A DNA stretch of 10,718 nucleotides from Chloroflexaceae bacterium UBA1466. GTDB lineage: Bacteria; Chloroflexota; Chloroflexia; Chloroflexales; Chloroflexaceae. The notes under the pieces were generated by a model that saw only the letters and a list, made by a program, of their open reading frames with translations, had not been told where the DNA came from and did no database searches. Numbering within the stretch: the first letter of the stretch is position 1; each line of letters opens with the position of its first letter. Made by a program: the position numbers and the translations under genes. Where the stretch lies: NCBI GenBank assembly GCA_002325605.1, contig DCSM01000044.1, positions 21,665-32,382 on the forward strand. Reading direction: 5' to 3'. Positions 1 to 6,059 of this stretch are shown here, one piece after another.

Positions 1-36
1 TTTTCGCTACTAATAAAGTAGCAGGCAATTTCGCTT
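1..36. repeat. 36-bp direct repeat, copy 1 (left edge)
   Basis: This stretch recurs at 96-131 with one difference (G at 18, A at 113), a period of 95 bases. It contains a 5-bp inverted repeat GCTAC/GTAGC (6-10 and 18-22) around TAATAAA, and the word TTTCGCT appears at both ends (2-8 and 29-35). It begins at the first base of the window, so it may extend further left or belong to a longer series. No gene overlaps it. Confidence 0.85.
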
Positions 37-85
37 TTTTGCTCAGGCGAAACTGGACTCAAAATCTTCGGGCAAAGAGAGAATT

Positions 86-114
86 TTCACAGGGGTTTTC
101 GCTACTAATAAAAT
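86..114 (+). promoter_or_regulatory. candidate sigma-70 promoter for the LytM gene
   Basis: TTCACA (86-91) and TAAAAT (109-114) each match the -35 and -10 consensus at five of six positions and are 17 bases apart. Transcription would begin near 121, giving a leader of about 40 bases. The -10 box lies inside repeat copy 2. This is inferred from sequence only. Confidence 0.45.
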
Positions 115-131
115 AGCAGGCAATTTCGCTT
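96..131. repeat. 36-bp direct repeat, copy 2, upstream of the LytM gene
   Basis: This is the second copy of the repeat at 1-36, identical at 35 of 36 positions. The single change, G to A at 113, breaks the outer pair of the small inverted repeat and turns the -10-like word TAAAGT of copy 1 into TAAAAT. It ends 30 bases before the start codon at 162, so it lies in the promoter and leader zone of that gene. Confidence 0.85.
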
Positions 132-149
132 GCAGCGGATCGAGTTTCT

Positions 150-155
150 AGGAGG
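150..155 (+). promoter_or_regulatory. ribosome binding site AGGAGG
   Basis: A full-consensus AGGAGG ends 6 bases before the ATG at 162. It fixes that start codon and suggests efficient translation of the large exported protein. Confidence 0.85.
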
Positions 156-161
156 TTTCAA

Positions 162-3100
162 ATGGTTCGTCAACGAATTGGTCGGGGCTTGATGGTTTGG
201 TTGATCGTGGTTGGGTTGGCTGCTCTTATCTTGGTTGCTCCAGGAAATACGACACTTCAAAGTAATCTTGGCGCAGGTACTTGTATTGCTAGTAGTTTGA
301 AGCAACAGGCCGGCTGTTGTACTGCTGAAATGAAAGCGGCGCGTATTGCCTGTGAGTTCGCTACTCCCTTAGATTCTTTTAATCCAGGAAACTGTGGTTC
401 TGGTTATGGCGAAGAAAATCGCGGGCTTTTTCTAGGAAAGCTTCATGCTGGCATAGACTCGTGCGTGGCCGAAGGATCCACCGTCAGGGCTATTGCAGCA
501 GGAGAAGTTGACGCTGTCTACAACGGAGCTAATTGGCCGGGTGCTGTCATCGTTATCCGCCACACAATGCCCGATAATTCGATTTTTTACTCATTTTACG
601 GGCACGTCACTAGTAACAGTGGTCTTGAAAAGGGACAACCTGTTAATGTCAATGATTCCATAGCTACGGTTATTTATCAAGAATATGACGGTAAACCCAA
701 TTCACACTTACATTTTGAAGTCCGAAACTTCCCAGGTCAAGCTCATCCCAATGGATTAAATGGTTACACCCCAAGTCTCTCTATTCACCCTGATTCGTTA
801 GGATACCGAAATCCCGTTACTTTCCTTGCAAGTCAACCTTGTAGCGTCCACTCTACCAAGCCTGGAGATTCTGGGTCTGGGAGTAATCCTTCTCAACCTT
901 CTCAACCTGGAGATTCTGGGTCTGGAAGTAGTCCTTCCCAACCTGGCAACTCTGGCTTCGATAATTCCAAATTTATCAACGATCTCAACTATTTTGACGG
1001 GACACCTGTCGAAACTGGGCATACTTTCTTAAAAGGTTGGCAACTCTATAACAATGGGGAAACAACATGGGGCGAAGGTTACACAGCAGTCCGCACTAGC
1101 GGGAGCTATGGCCCCGCATCCTTTAAGATCCCTGCGACTGCGCCAGGAAAACTTGCTGATATTGGCGCATCCTTTACGGCTCCCAGCACCCTTGGGTTGA
1201 GTCGAGCGACCTACTACCTCCGGAATCCAAGCGGGCAAACCTTTGGGGAACCCTTCTGGGTCGAGCTTGACGTGCAGGATTCAGGTTCGCTTAATAAAAT
1301 TATCGCTCCTGAAACTGGCACTTTTAAGATCCTCTTTAATAGCGTCAACTCTGGCTGTACCGGAAACTTCGGCTTCTATTCGCCTATAAACCAAGTAATC
1401 TTCAAGAACTACAAGTATAAGAAGGGTGGAACTTATTATTTACCCCTTCTCTTTTTGGCAGGAGAACCGGCCATCTTCTACCTTCAGCCACTCGATTTCT
1501 GCACGGGGCCGACCCACCTCTCCACCAACCCTAAGCAGGCGATAATTACGCACCCTAGTAAATATACATGGAAAATTTGGTGGGAAGATATGCCCTACGC
1601 GAAGGCGGATAGGGACTACAATGACCTTGTAGCAAGAGTGGATTTCACCCCTCTAGGTGGCCCAATTGTTAGCTCACCCGTCGCCGGGTCAGGTTTTGTC
1701 CAAGCCCAGCCGACGGTTGTGGCCCAAACCCCCAAACCAAGTTCCCGTTCCTTCCTAATGGATTTGTTCAATCTTGTTAAGGAGCTATTCCGCCCCCGCG
1801 CTCCTTCGCCGGCCCCCATGAAACAAGCTGCGTCAACCTCTCCTCAGATCGTGGGCTACTTTGATCATTCCAAGCTCTACATGCAGACGGGAACGGTCTA
1901 CACCAGCACGCTTGGGGTCTATACTTCTACGCTCAACTATCTAGGGCATCAGAGTAAACCAAAGGCTTCGGGTTCTACCTACGGTGATCTGACCGATTCC
2001 AGTTCCCCTTATGCCCTCACCGCTAATGGGAATGACGGGACCGACTTCTTGCTGAAAACTGGCGATTCGATAGTCGCGGGGGTTGAGGGCGTAATCACGG
2101 CCACGGGCCAAATCTCTACTTATTGTACCTTGACCAAGCACTATACCTTCACGAACTTTGTCAAAGTCCAACATGCCAGTGGTTCGACCCTTGAATATCA
2201 GAACTTAGGGAAAATCAAAGATAGTTTGCCCATTGGGACAAAGGTTTTGACAGATACCATCTTGGGCTATGCGGGCCCGACGAATTGCACCAAAGAACCG
2301 ATCTTCCATTTCGTAATCCGGAGTGCAAAGGGCCTCGCACTTGATCCCTTTGGCTGGCAACCTTCTGCTGACTCAGTCTGGCAGAATATACCTGATCCTT
2401 CCCAACCTTTCGAGTTAGCCCAAAGCTTTATCACGAAGCGCAAACCTTTATGGGTCACTCCTGCCGAAGCAGTAGCCATCTTAGAAACTACGGGGACGAC
2501 AGTCATTACTTCAACCTCAAAGCGCATTCTAGTAAGTGCGCCCAGCACCGTCTACAGTAATCGGCCCTTACGCTTGGAATTAGTAGAAAATCCAATGCCT
2601 GCTTCTGTGCCAGGTGAGGAGACGAAGCTTTCCTTCTCCCTTCAAGGCTATGGCGCGTGGGATCAGCTGGTGAAGCAACTCAATGGCTTGGTGACGCTAG
2701 ATGTAACGGTTCCCGCAAGTCAAGCAGCTAACCCTGCGGTGCAGAAGCTGGCCTCTTATAAGCGGGGAGAAGGTCAATTTGCGGCACTGCAAGGTTCCCT
2801 TCAGGCCGCAGGTAGCACGTGGGCCATTCAACGGTGGGATGAAACTAAGGGAAGCTGGCAACCTTTGTACACGACCTACGATGCCAAGACGGGGCACGCG
2901 CAAGCGCAAACTTATCAACTTGGAACCTTCACTTTGGGCACGACCAGCAGTATGCCCAGCGCGGCCCCCAAGCTACCGACCAATACTCCTACCCGAACAC
3001 CGATTGCCCCCGAACTCACAGCAACGGCAGGAGGTGCGACCCTTACTCCTGAAATTGGGAATGTCACGCCGAGCGTCCCTGAACTAACCGCCACAGCTGG

Positions 3101-3548
3101 GGGCGAGACCTTCACTCCTGTGCCAACTTCGGTTCCTTCTCCGGCCCTTACAAATACGCCCAATGTCCCAGAGATAACCGCGACGGCGGGGGGCGCAACT
3201 TTGACTCCTTCGCTCGCTAATACGCCCAATATCCCAGAGCTAACCGCAACGGCAGGGGGCGCAACTTTGACCCCCGTTTCTACCAATGTACCTAACGCTC
3301 CTGAACAAACCGCGACGGTAAGCGGCAAAACCTTAACCCCCTCTCCCACCAACACGCCTAATGTTCCTGAGTTGACGGCTACTGCGGGCGGCCCAACCTT
3401 GACCCCTTCAGCCACCAACACGCCTAATGCTCCTGAGTTGACGGCTACTGCGGGCGGCCCAACTTTGACCCCTTCAGCCACTCCTACGGGTACACCGTCG
3501 GTGGCAGGTAAAGGTAAGGAGGTCTTCCTACCCTTTGTCAAGCGGTAA
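162..3548 (+). CDS. exported multidomain M23 (LytM) metallopeptidase with FW, DUF4114-like and repeat domains
   Basis: This 1128-residue exported protein starts at the ATG after AGGAGG. Residues about 11-27 form a hydrophobic signal peptide or anchor. Residues 66-226 are an M23/LytM peptidase domain, expected to cut peptidoglycan cross-bridges: H95/D99 (HAGID), H148 (YGHV) and H182/H184 (HLHFE) supply the zinc-site and catalytic residues. A Gly/Ser/Pro linker (233-266) leads to an NBR1-like FW Ig-type domain (270-371) with W293, W303 and W366. Residues 377-496 resemble DUF4114, ending in WWEDMPYAKADRDYNDLV, a likely Ca-binding acidic motif. A second LytM-like domain (about 615-735) lacks several active-site residues. 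Residues 760-930 are beta-rich and unassigned. Seven PELTATAGG repeats (950-1112) precede the C-terminal VFLPFVKR. Six cysteines in residues 41-101, plus C227, suggest disulfides outside the cytoplasm. Likely roles are wall remodelling, septum splitting or attack on other cells; the substrate is unknown. Confidence 0.9.
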   Translation: MVRQRIGRGLMVWLIVVGLAALILVAPGNTTLQSNLGAGTCIASSLKQQAGCCTAEMKAARIACEFATPLDSFNPGNCGSGYGEENRGLFLGKLHAGIDSCVAEGSTVRAIAAGEVDAVYNGANWPGAVIVIRHTMPDNSIFYSFYGHVTSNSGLEKGQPVNVNDSIATVIYQEYDGKPNSHLHFEVRNFPGQAHPNGLNGYTPSLSIHPDSLGYRNPVTFLASQPCSVHSTKPGDSGSGSNPSQPSQPGDSGSGSSPSQPGNSGFDNSKFINDLNYFDGTPVETGHTFLKGWQLYNNGETTWGEGYTAVRTSGSYGPASFKIPATAPGKLADIGASFTAPSTLGLSRATYYLRNPSGQTFGEPFWVELDVQDSGSLNKIIAPETGTFKILFNSVNSGCTGNFGFYSPINQVIFKNYKYKKGGTYYLPLLFLAGEPAIFYLQPLDFCTGPTHLSTNPKQAIITHPSKYTWKIWWEDMPYAKADRDYNDLVARVDFTPLGGPIVSSPVAGSGFVQAQPTVVAQTPKPSSRSFLMDLFNLVKELFRPRAPSPAPMKQAASTSPQIVGYFDHSKLYMQTGTVYTSTLGVYTSTLNYLGHQSKPKASGSTYGDLTDSSSPYALTANGNDGTDFLLKTGDSIVAGVEGVITATGQISTYCTLTKHYTFTNFVKVQHASGSTLEYQNLGKIKDSLPIGTKVLTDTILGYAGPTNCTKEPIFHFVIRSAKGLALDPFGWQPSADSVWQNIPDPSQPFELAQSFITKRKPLWVTPAEAVAILETTGTTVITSTSKRILVSAPSTVYSNRPLRLELVENPMPASVPGEETKLSFSLQGYGAWDQLVKQLNGLVTLDVTVPASQAANPAVQKLASYKRGEGQFAALQGSLQAAGSTWAIQRWDETKGSWQPLYTTYDAKTGHAQAQTYQLGTFTLGTTSSMPSAAPKLPTNTPTRTPIAPELTATAGGATLTPEIGNVTPSVPELTATAGGETFTPVPTSVPSPALTNTPNVPEITATAGGATLTPSLANTPNIPELTATAGGATLTPVSTNVPNAPEQTATVSGKTLTPSPTNTPNVPELTATAGGPTLTPSATNTPNAPELTATAGGPTLTPSATPTGTPSVAGKGKEVFLPFVKR
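861..941 (+). repeat. 36-bp in-frame tandem repeat in the Gly/Ser/Pro linker
   Basis: Bases 861-896 and 906-941 match at 33 of 36 positions with a 45-base period. Each unit encodes PGDSGSGS.PSQ. The repeat forms the flexible linker between the catalytic LytM domain and the FW domain, and probably arose by local duplication. Confidence 0.8.
3009..3497 (+). repeat. seven tandem units of a 22-residue (66-bp) Thr/Pro-rich repeat
   Basis: Units begin at residues 950, 973, 1003, 1025, 1047, 1069 and 1091, with consensus PELTATAGGATLTPS.TNTPN. The last four intervals are exactly 22 residues; the first two are 23 and 30. Units 6 and 7 (from 3366 and 3432) match at 49 of their first 50 bases, so they duplicated recently, while earlier units have diverged. 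Thr/Pro-rich tails usually serve as extended, often glycosylated wall-spanning stalks; that role here is inferred. Confidence 0.9.
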
Positions 3549-3583
3549 CGAAAGGCCCTTCAGTTACTAAATGGGGAAGGGGC

Positions 3584-3615
3584 GGGGCGCGTTCACAAAG
3601 TGAACGCGCCCCTTT
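3584..3615 (+). terminator. rho-independent terminator after the LytM gene
   Basis: GGGGCGCGTTCAC (3584-3596) pairs perfectly over 13 bp with GTGAACGCGCCCC (3600-3612) across an AAA loop, followed by TTT. The hairpin begins 36 bases after the stop codon at 3546-3548. The T-tract is short, but the stem is very stable. It may also limit read-through from the converging cbiM gene. Confidence 0.75.
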
Positions 3616-3790
3616 GCATCTAGCAGGTCGGTCTGAACTTAGCTTTGCATTGAGACCTTAAATCGTAAAGGGTACGCCCCTATCTCCTTGCCAAAAACCT
3701 GGCTCTGGGATTTTTTATTAGGGCCAAGCCTAGAAGAACGGTCTATAGATCAATTACCAAAGCTTTAGCCTTAGAGAAACTTTGGAAAAC
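3616..3790. other. intergenic space between convergent genes
   Basis: These 175 bases separate the LytM terminator from the cbiM stop codon. I see no coding potential here. A CCAAAG/CTTTGG inverted repeat (3757-3762 and 3780-3785) lies just past the cbiM stop, but it has a 17-base loop and no T-run on the minus strand, so it is a poor terminator candidate. Confidence 0.5.
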
Positions 3791-4558
3791 TCAAGTCGTA
3801 ACTTGAATCCCCAGATTCCGCAAATCCTCCGCAGCCGTATCGCGCAGGGCATTGAAGATCAACACCGTCAGGACCCCTTCGCTAATCGCTAAAGGGATTT
3901 GAGTAACAGCAAAAATCATCCCAAACTTGGTAAACGAAGCAATAAAACCGCCTGTAGCATCGGGGTAAGCCAACGCAAGCTGCATAGAAGTCGAGACGTA
4001 ACCGAGTAAATCAGCAAGGGATGCGGCTAAAAAGACTACAACGTTGAGCGGCAACTTGTCTTTGAGCAGTCGCCAGACCCCCACCGCCACGAAAGGCCCC
4101 ACAATTGCCATACTAAAAGTATTTGCGCCGAGGGTCGTTAAGCCTCCGTGAGCAATCAATAATGCCTGGAAGAGCAAGACAATCGTGCCCAAAATGCTCA
4201 TGGCGAAGGGCCCAAAGAGTAACGCCCCCAACCCCGTCCCCGTTGGATGACTGCTGGCTCCCGTGATACTGGGGATTTTAAGCGCACTCAAAACAAAGCA
4301 GAACGCTCCTGCAAAGCCCAGCAGGAGGCGGGTTTCGGGCTTCTGCTTCACAACCTTCTGAAGCTGGCGAAAGCCAATGATCCAGAAGGGTAACGCCACG
4401 CCAAACCAAAAGAGAGACCAAAGGGGTGGTAAGTAGCCCTCCATGATGTGCATCTGAAGGGGCTGCGCCCAAGCAACCTTTGCATTGAGCAAAATCAAGG
4501 CCCCCACACCCCACGCCAATTGTCCCCACCGTTTTACCCGCTTCACCTTTTGCACCAT
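3791..4558 (-). CDS. cbiM: CbiM-type substrate-binding membrane subunit of a cobalt/nickel ECF transporter
   Basis: This is a 255-residue integral membrane protein of the CbiM/NikM family, the S component that binds Co2+ or Ni2+ for energy-coupling factor uptake. Family signatures are MHIMEGYLPP (36-45), ASSHPTGTGLGALLFGP (101-117), LGANTFSMAIVGP (143-155) and ISEGVLTV (225-232). H37 and H104 match the metal-binding histidines, numbered about 2 and 69 from M36. Residues 1-31 form a basic, hydrophobic signal-peptide-like leader ending AWA. The start at 4558 is favoured because AAAGGA stands 9 bases upstream, whereas the internal ATG at 4453 has no Shine-Dalgarno. No cbiN, cbiQ or cbiO lies next to it, so it must work alone or with an ECF module encoded elsewhere. 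Its own -10 box lies at 4602-4607, and no cobalamin riboswitch fits in the short leader. Co versus Ni cannot be decided from sequence. Confidence 0.9.
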   Translation of the reverse strand: MVQKVKRVKRWGQLAWGVGALILLNAKVAWAQPLQMHIMEGYLPPLWSLFWFGVALPFWIIGFRQLQKVVKQKPETRLLLGFAGAFCFVLSALKIPSITGASSHPTGTGLGALLFGPFAMSILGTIVLLFQALLIAHGGLTTLGANTFSMAIVGPFVAVGVWRLLKDKLPLNVVVFLAASLADLLGYVSTSMQLALAYPDATGGFIASFTKFGMIFAVTQIPLAISEGVLTVLIFNALRDTAAEDLRNLGIQVTT

Positions 4559-4601
4559 CTTATTTTTTCCTTTATGAAAAGAAGCTTTAGAACACCGCTT
4601 T

Positions 4602-4607
4602 ATTATA
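4602..4607 (-). promoter_or_regulatory. candidate -10 box (TATAAT) for cbiM
   Basis: On the minus strand a perfect TATAAT stands 43 bases upstream of the cbiM ATG. No good TTGACA is found 16-18 bases further up; that zone is occupied by the 9-bp inverted repeat at 4622-4655. This suggests an independent, perhaps activator-dependent, promoter with a leader of about 36 bases. Confidence 0.45.
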
Positions 4608-4615
4608 CCTCAGAT

Positions 4616-4655
4616 AACAAAAGACCTTTGCAGTCTTGAAAAACTACAAAGGTCT
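4616..4655 (-). terminator. hairpin between the small helical-protein gene and cbiM
   Basis: AGACCTTTG (4622-4630) and CAAAGGTCT (4647-4655) form a perfect 9-bp inverted repeat with a 16-base loop. On the minus strand the stem is followed by TTTTGTT. It lies 37 bases past the stop codon of the 4692-5150 gene and just upstream of the cbiM -10 box. It can act as a weak terminator, an operator, or both; the long loop lowers confidence in termination. Confidence 0.5.
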
Positions 4656-4691
4656 AAAAGGAGAGGAGCTTATGGATCTTGCCTAAAAACG

Positions 4692-5150
4692 TTATTCTTT
4701 GGGAGAAGCAGACGGCGGAGTTTGGGCCGCTTCGGCTGGTTTCTCAGCACTGGCCGTCTCGCTCTGTTGCTTAATCCGCGTCGTAAACTCGCTGATTTGA
4801 GCATTCAGATAGGCTAAACCCCGATTCATCACTTCCTGAAAATCTTTGGCGGCAGGGCTTTCCTGCACCTGCTGCAAAGCTTGTTCCCCCCGTTCTGCTA
4901 ACTTCTGGACTTGGGGGTCTTTTTGCACCGTTTGCATCGCATGGTCGACTTGTTTCCCAACTTCTTGCATCCCCGTGAGCAATTCGCGCTGAATCTTCTG
5001 TGCTTCTTCGCTCTTGAAAGCTTCCCGCATCGCTACTTCAAGTTGGCCGCCTAGCTTCCGTAATTCCTCAGCGAGATCGTGGACGGGAGCCGCGACGTGG
5101 GTTTTTTCCGCTTCCGAGGCTTCTTGGGGTTTTTTTGTTTCTTCGCTCAT
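4692..5150 (-). CDS. small acidic helical (coiled-coil) protein of unknown function
   Basis: The product has 152 residues and no signal peptide or membrane segment. A charged N-terminal tail (1-22) precedes a largely helical core (about 24-130) with recurring motifs such as EELRKLGGQLEVAMREAF and QVDHAMQTVQKD, then a disordered Ala/Pro/Glu tail (131-152). I know similar short helical proteins with 'GRQVD.A....' segments from Chloroflexota, but not their function. The start at 5150 is chosen because AAAGGA lies 9 bases upstream. The same frame stays open to 5381, but that extension would run inside the GT2 gene and lacks such a signal. It follows the GT2 stop by 77 bases with no clear promoter between, so it may be read from the GT2 transcript. 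A role as a scaffold or envelope-stress-type protein would be a guess. Confidence 0.75.
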   Translation of the reverse strand: MSEETKKPQEASEAEKTHVAAPVHDLAEELRKLGGQLEVAMREAFKSEEAQKIQRELLTGMQEVGKQVDHAMQTVQKDPQVQKLAERGEQALQQVQESPAAKDFQEVMNRGLAYLNAQISEFTTRIKQQSETASAEKPAEAAQTPPSASPKE

Positions 5151-5174
5151 CGTGTTCTTTCCTTTAGCAAATTT

Positions 5175-5216
5175 CTGTCGCGCAACACTTCTTGAGACGT
5201 TCAATTTGGGCGACAG
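5175..5216 (-). repeat. 7-bp inverted repeat in the gap before the small helical-protein gene
   Basis: CTGTCGC (5175-5181) and GCGACAG (5210-5216) are complementary across a 28-base gap. They lie wholly inside the 77-base space between the GT2 stop codon and the ATG at 5150. They could fold the leader RNA or bind a dimeric regulator. There is no T-run after either arm, so it does not look like a terminator. Confidence 0.35.
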
Positions 5217-5227
5217 GTTGCAACTTA

Positions 5228-6001
5228 TCACCGATAATTTGGCTTGCGCCAAGCGTTCCGTACCAGAGCCAGCAATCCCACCCCAACAATTACTTTTGGC
5301 AGCCAGGCTGGCCGAAGGGAAGGAGAAATGGACAAATTGCCCAAATCGCGGAGAAAAGCAAGCTCTAGATAACCTGGCCACCTTAGCGCAGGCTTTTTTG
5401 AACCAGAAGATTTTTGAAGACCGACCTGAATTGTAGGAAGACTTTGTTTGCGAGCAAAATGATATATTTCAGGATATGCTAAAATCCCAGAGGTTTGAAT
5501 TGTTAAGTTCCGAACAGCATCACCGTGAAAGAGCGCGAATTGAGTAGTTAAATCGTGTAAATCTAAGCCTAAAAGCTGATTAACCAACTTAGTCGCTAAT
5601 TTCTCGCCAGGAAAAGGTTGATTTGTTTGCGCCAGCCGATAGCCCAAAATCACAGGATATTGGGCATGATAGGGCAAAAAACGAGCCAATTCCCCGATGT
5701 GAACACTGCTTTCCTGCGCCGTAGCCAACACGTAATCGCCTCGTGCATTTCGCATGCCCGTCGCCAAAGCCTGGCCATAACCTTCATTCTGGCCACAGCG
5801 CACGACCATCACAGGTGCGTGAGTTGCTGCTAGATCATTCAGAAGCGCAGATGTTGCTTCTGAATTCCCATTGTCCACTAAGACAAGCTCAAAATCAGTG
5901 AAAAAGTGTGGGACAAGTGCCAAATACTCTTCCACCAACTCGGCAAGTAAGGCATCAGAACGCCAAATAGGGAGAACAATAGATAGAGTCGCAGCAATCA
6001 C
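5228..6001 (-). CDS. family 2 glycosyltransferase, polyprenyl-phosphate sugar synthase-like, without a clear DXD
   Basis: This 257-residue protein has the GT-A fold order of dolichyl-phosphate-mannose-synthase-like enzymes, which move a sugar from a nucleotide donor onto a lipid phosphate. It shows an N-terminal strand LSIVLPIW (6-13), a donor-site segment LVDNGNSEAT (41-50), NEGYGQALATGMRNARGDYV (72-91), a GYR turn (120-122), and KSSGSKK (197-203) where the family usually has R..G.SK. A single membrane segment lies near 234-248. The metal-binding DXD expected after GDYV is replaced by T94-A95-Q96, so activity is uncertain: it may be divergent, metal-independent or inactive. It starts with GTG; GGAG stands 7 bases upstream, and an in-frame stop 18 bases further up excludes a longer form. 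It lies downstream of the GT-C gene, consistent with supplying its lipid-linked sugar. Confidence 0.8.
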   Translation of the reverse strand: MIAATLSIVLPIWRSDALLAELVEEYLALVPHFFTDFELVLVDNGNSEATSALLNDLAATHAPVMVVRCGQNEGYGQALATGMRNARGDYVLATAQESSVHIGELARFLPYHAQYPVILGYRLAQTNQPFPGEKLATKLVNQLLGLDLHDLTTQFALFHGDAVRNLTIQTSGILAYPEIYHFARKQSLPTIQVGLQKSSGSKKPALRWPGYLELAFLRDLGNLSISPSLRPAWLPKVIVGVGLLALVRNAWRKPNYR

Positions 6002-6007
6002 AAATAG

Positions 6008-6011
6008 ACTC
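6008..6011 (-). promoter_or_regulatory. ribosome binding site GGAG for the GTG-started GT2 gene
   Basis: On the minus strand GGAG ends 7 bases before the GTG at 6001. The nearest upstream in-frame codon that matters is a TGA at 6017-6019, so this site decides the unusual start. Confidence 0.7.
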
Positions 6012-6039
6012 CAAACTCACGGCACGAATAGCTAGACTT

Positions 6040-6048
6040 ATTATAACA
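6040..6048 (-). promoter_or_regulatory. extended -10 promoter for the GT2 gene
   Basis: The minus strand reads TGTTATAAT, a perfect extended -10 (TGn plus TATAAT), which can work without a strong -35; none is visible. Transcription would start near 6033, about 32 bases before the GTG. It lies only 12 bases past the GT-C stop codon, so GT2 can be expressed independently of the regulator operon. Confidence 0.5.
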
Positions 6049-6059
6049 CAGTTTTGAGA

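Noticed and set aside
1..131. Possible CRISPR repeat pair (36-bp repeats)
   Set aside because: The gap between copies is 59 bases, longer than usual spacers; only two copies are visible, and the second overlaps a promoter. No cas gene is present.
826..1032. 68-residue plus-strand frame and the 74-residue minus-strand frame opposite it (798-1022)
   Set aside because: Both are produced by the Gly/Ser/Pro linker repeat of the LytM gene read in other frames; they are repetitive and have no start signals.
2915..3541. 208-residue open frame on the minus strand with regular repeats (EGVKV.PPAVAV)
   Set aside because: It is the complement of the 66-bp repeat array in the plus-strand gene; the repeats keep it open. 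There is no start signal, and it runs the whole length of a well-supported coding region.
4559..4691. Cobalamin riboswitch upstream of cbiM
   Set aside because: The gap is only 133 bases, holds a hairpin and a -10 box, and shows no B12-box-like sequence.
5151..5381. Longer N-terminus for the small helical protein (77 extra residues)
   Set aside because: Most of it lies in another frame of the GT2 gene, its composition is unlike the acidic helical core, and the ATG at 5150 has a good Shine-Dalgarno.
5014..5436. 140-residue plus-strand open frame
   Set aside because: It lies opposite the helical-protein and GT2 genes, has no ribosome binding site and shows no recognisable motif; it is a shadow frame.
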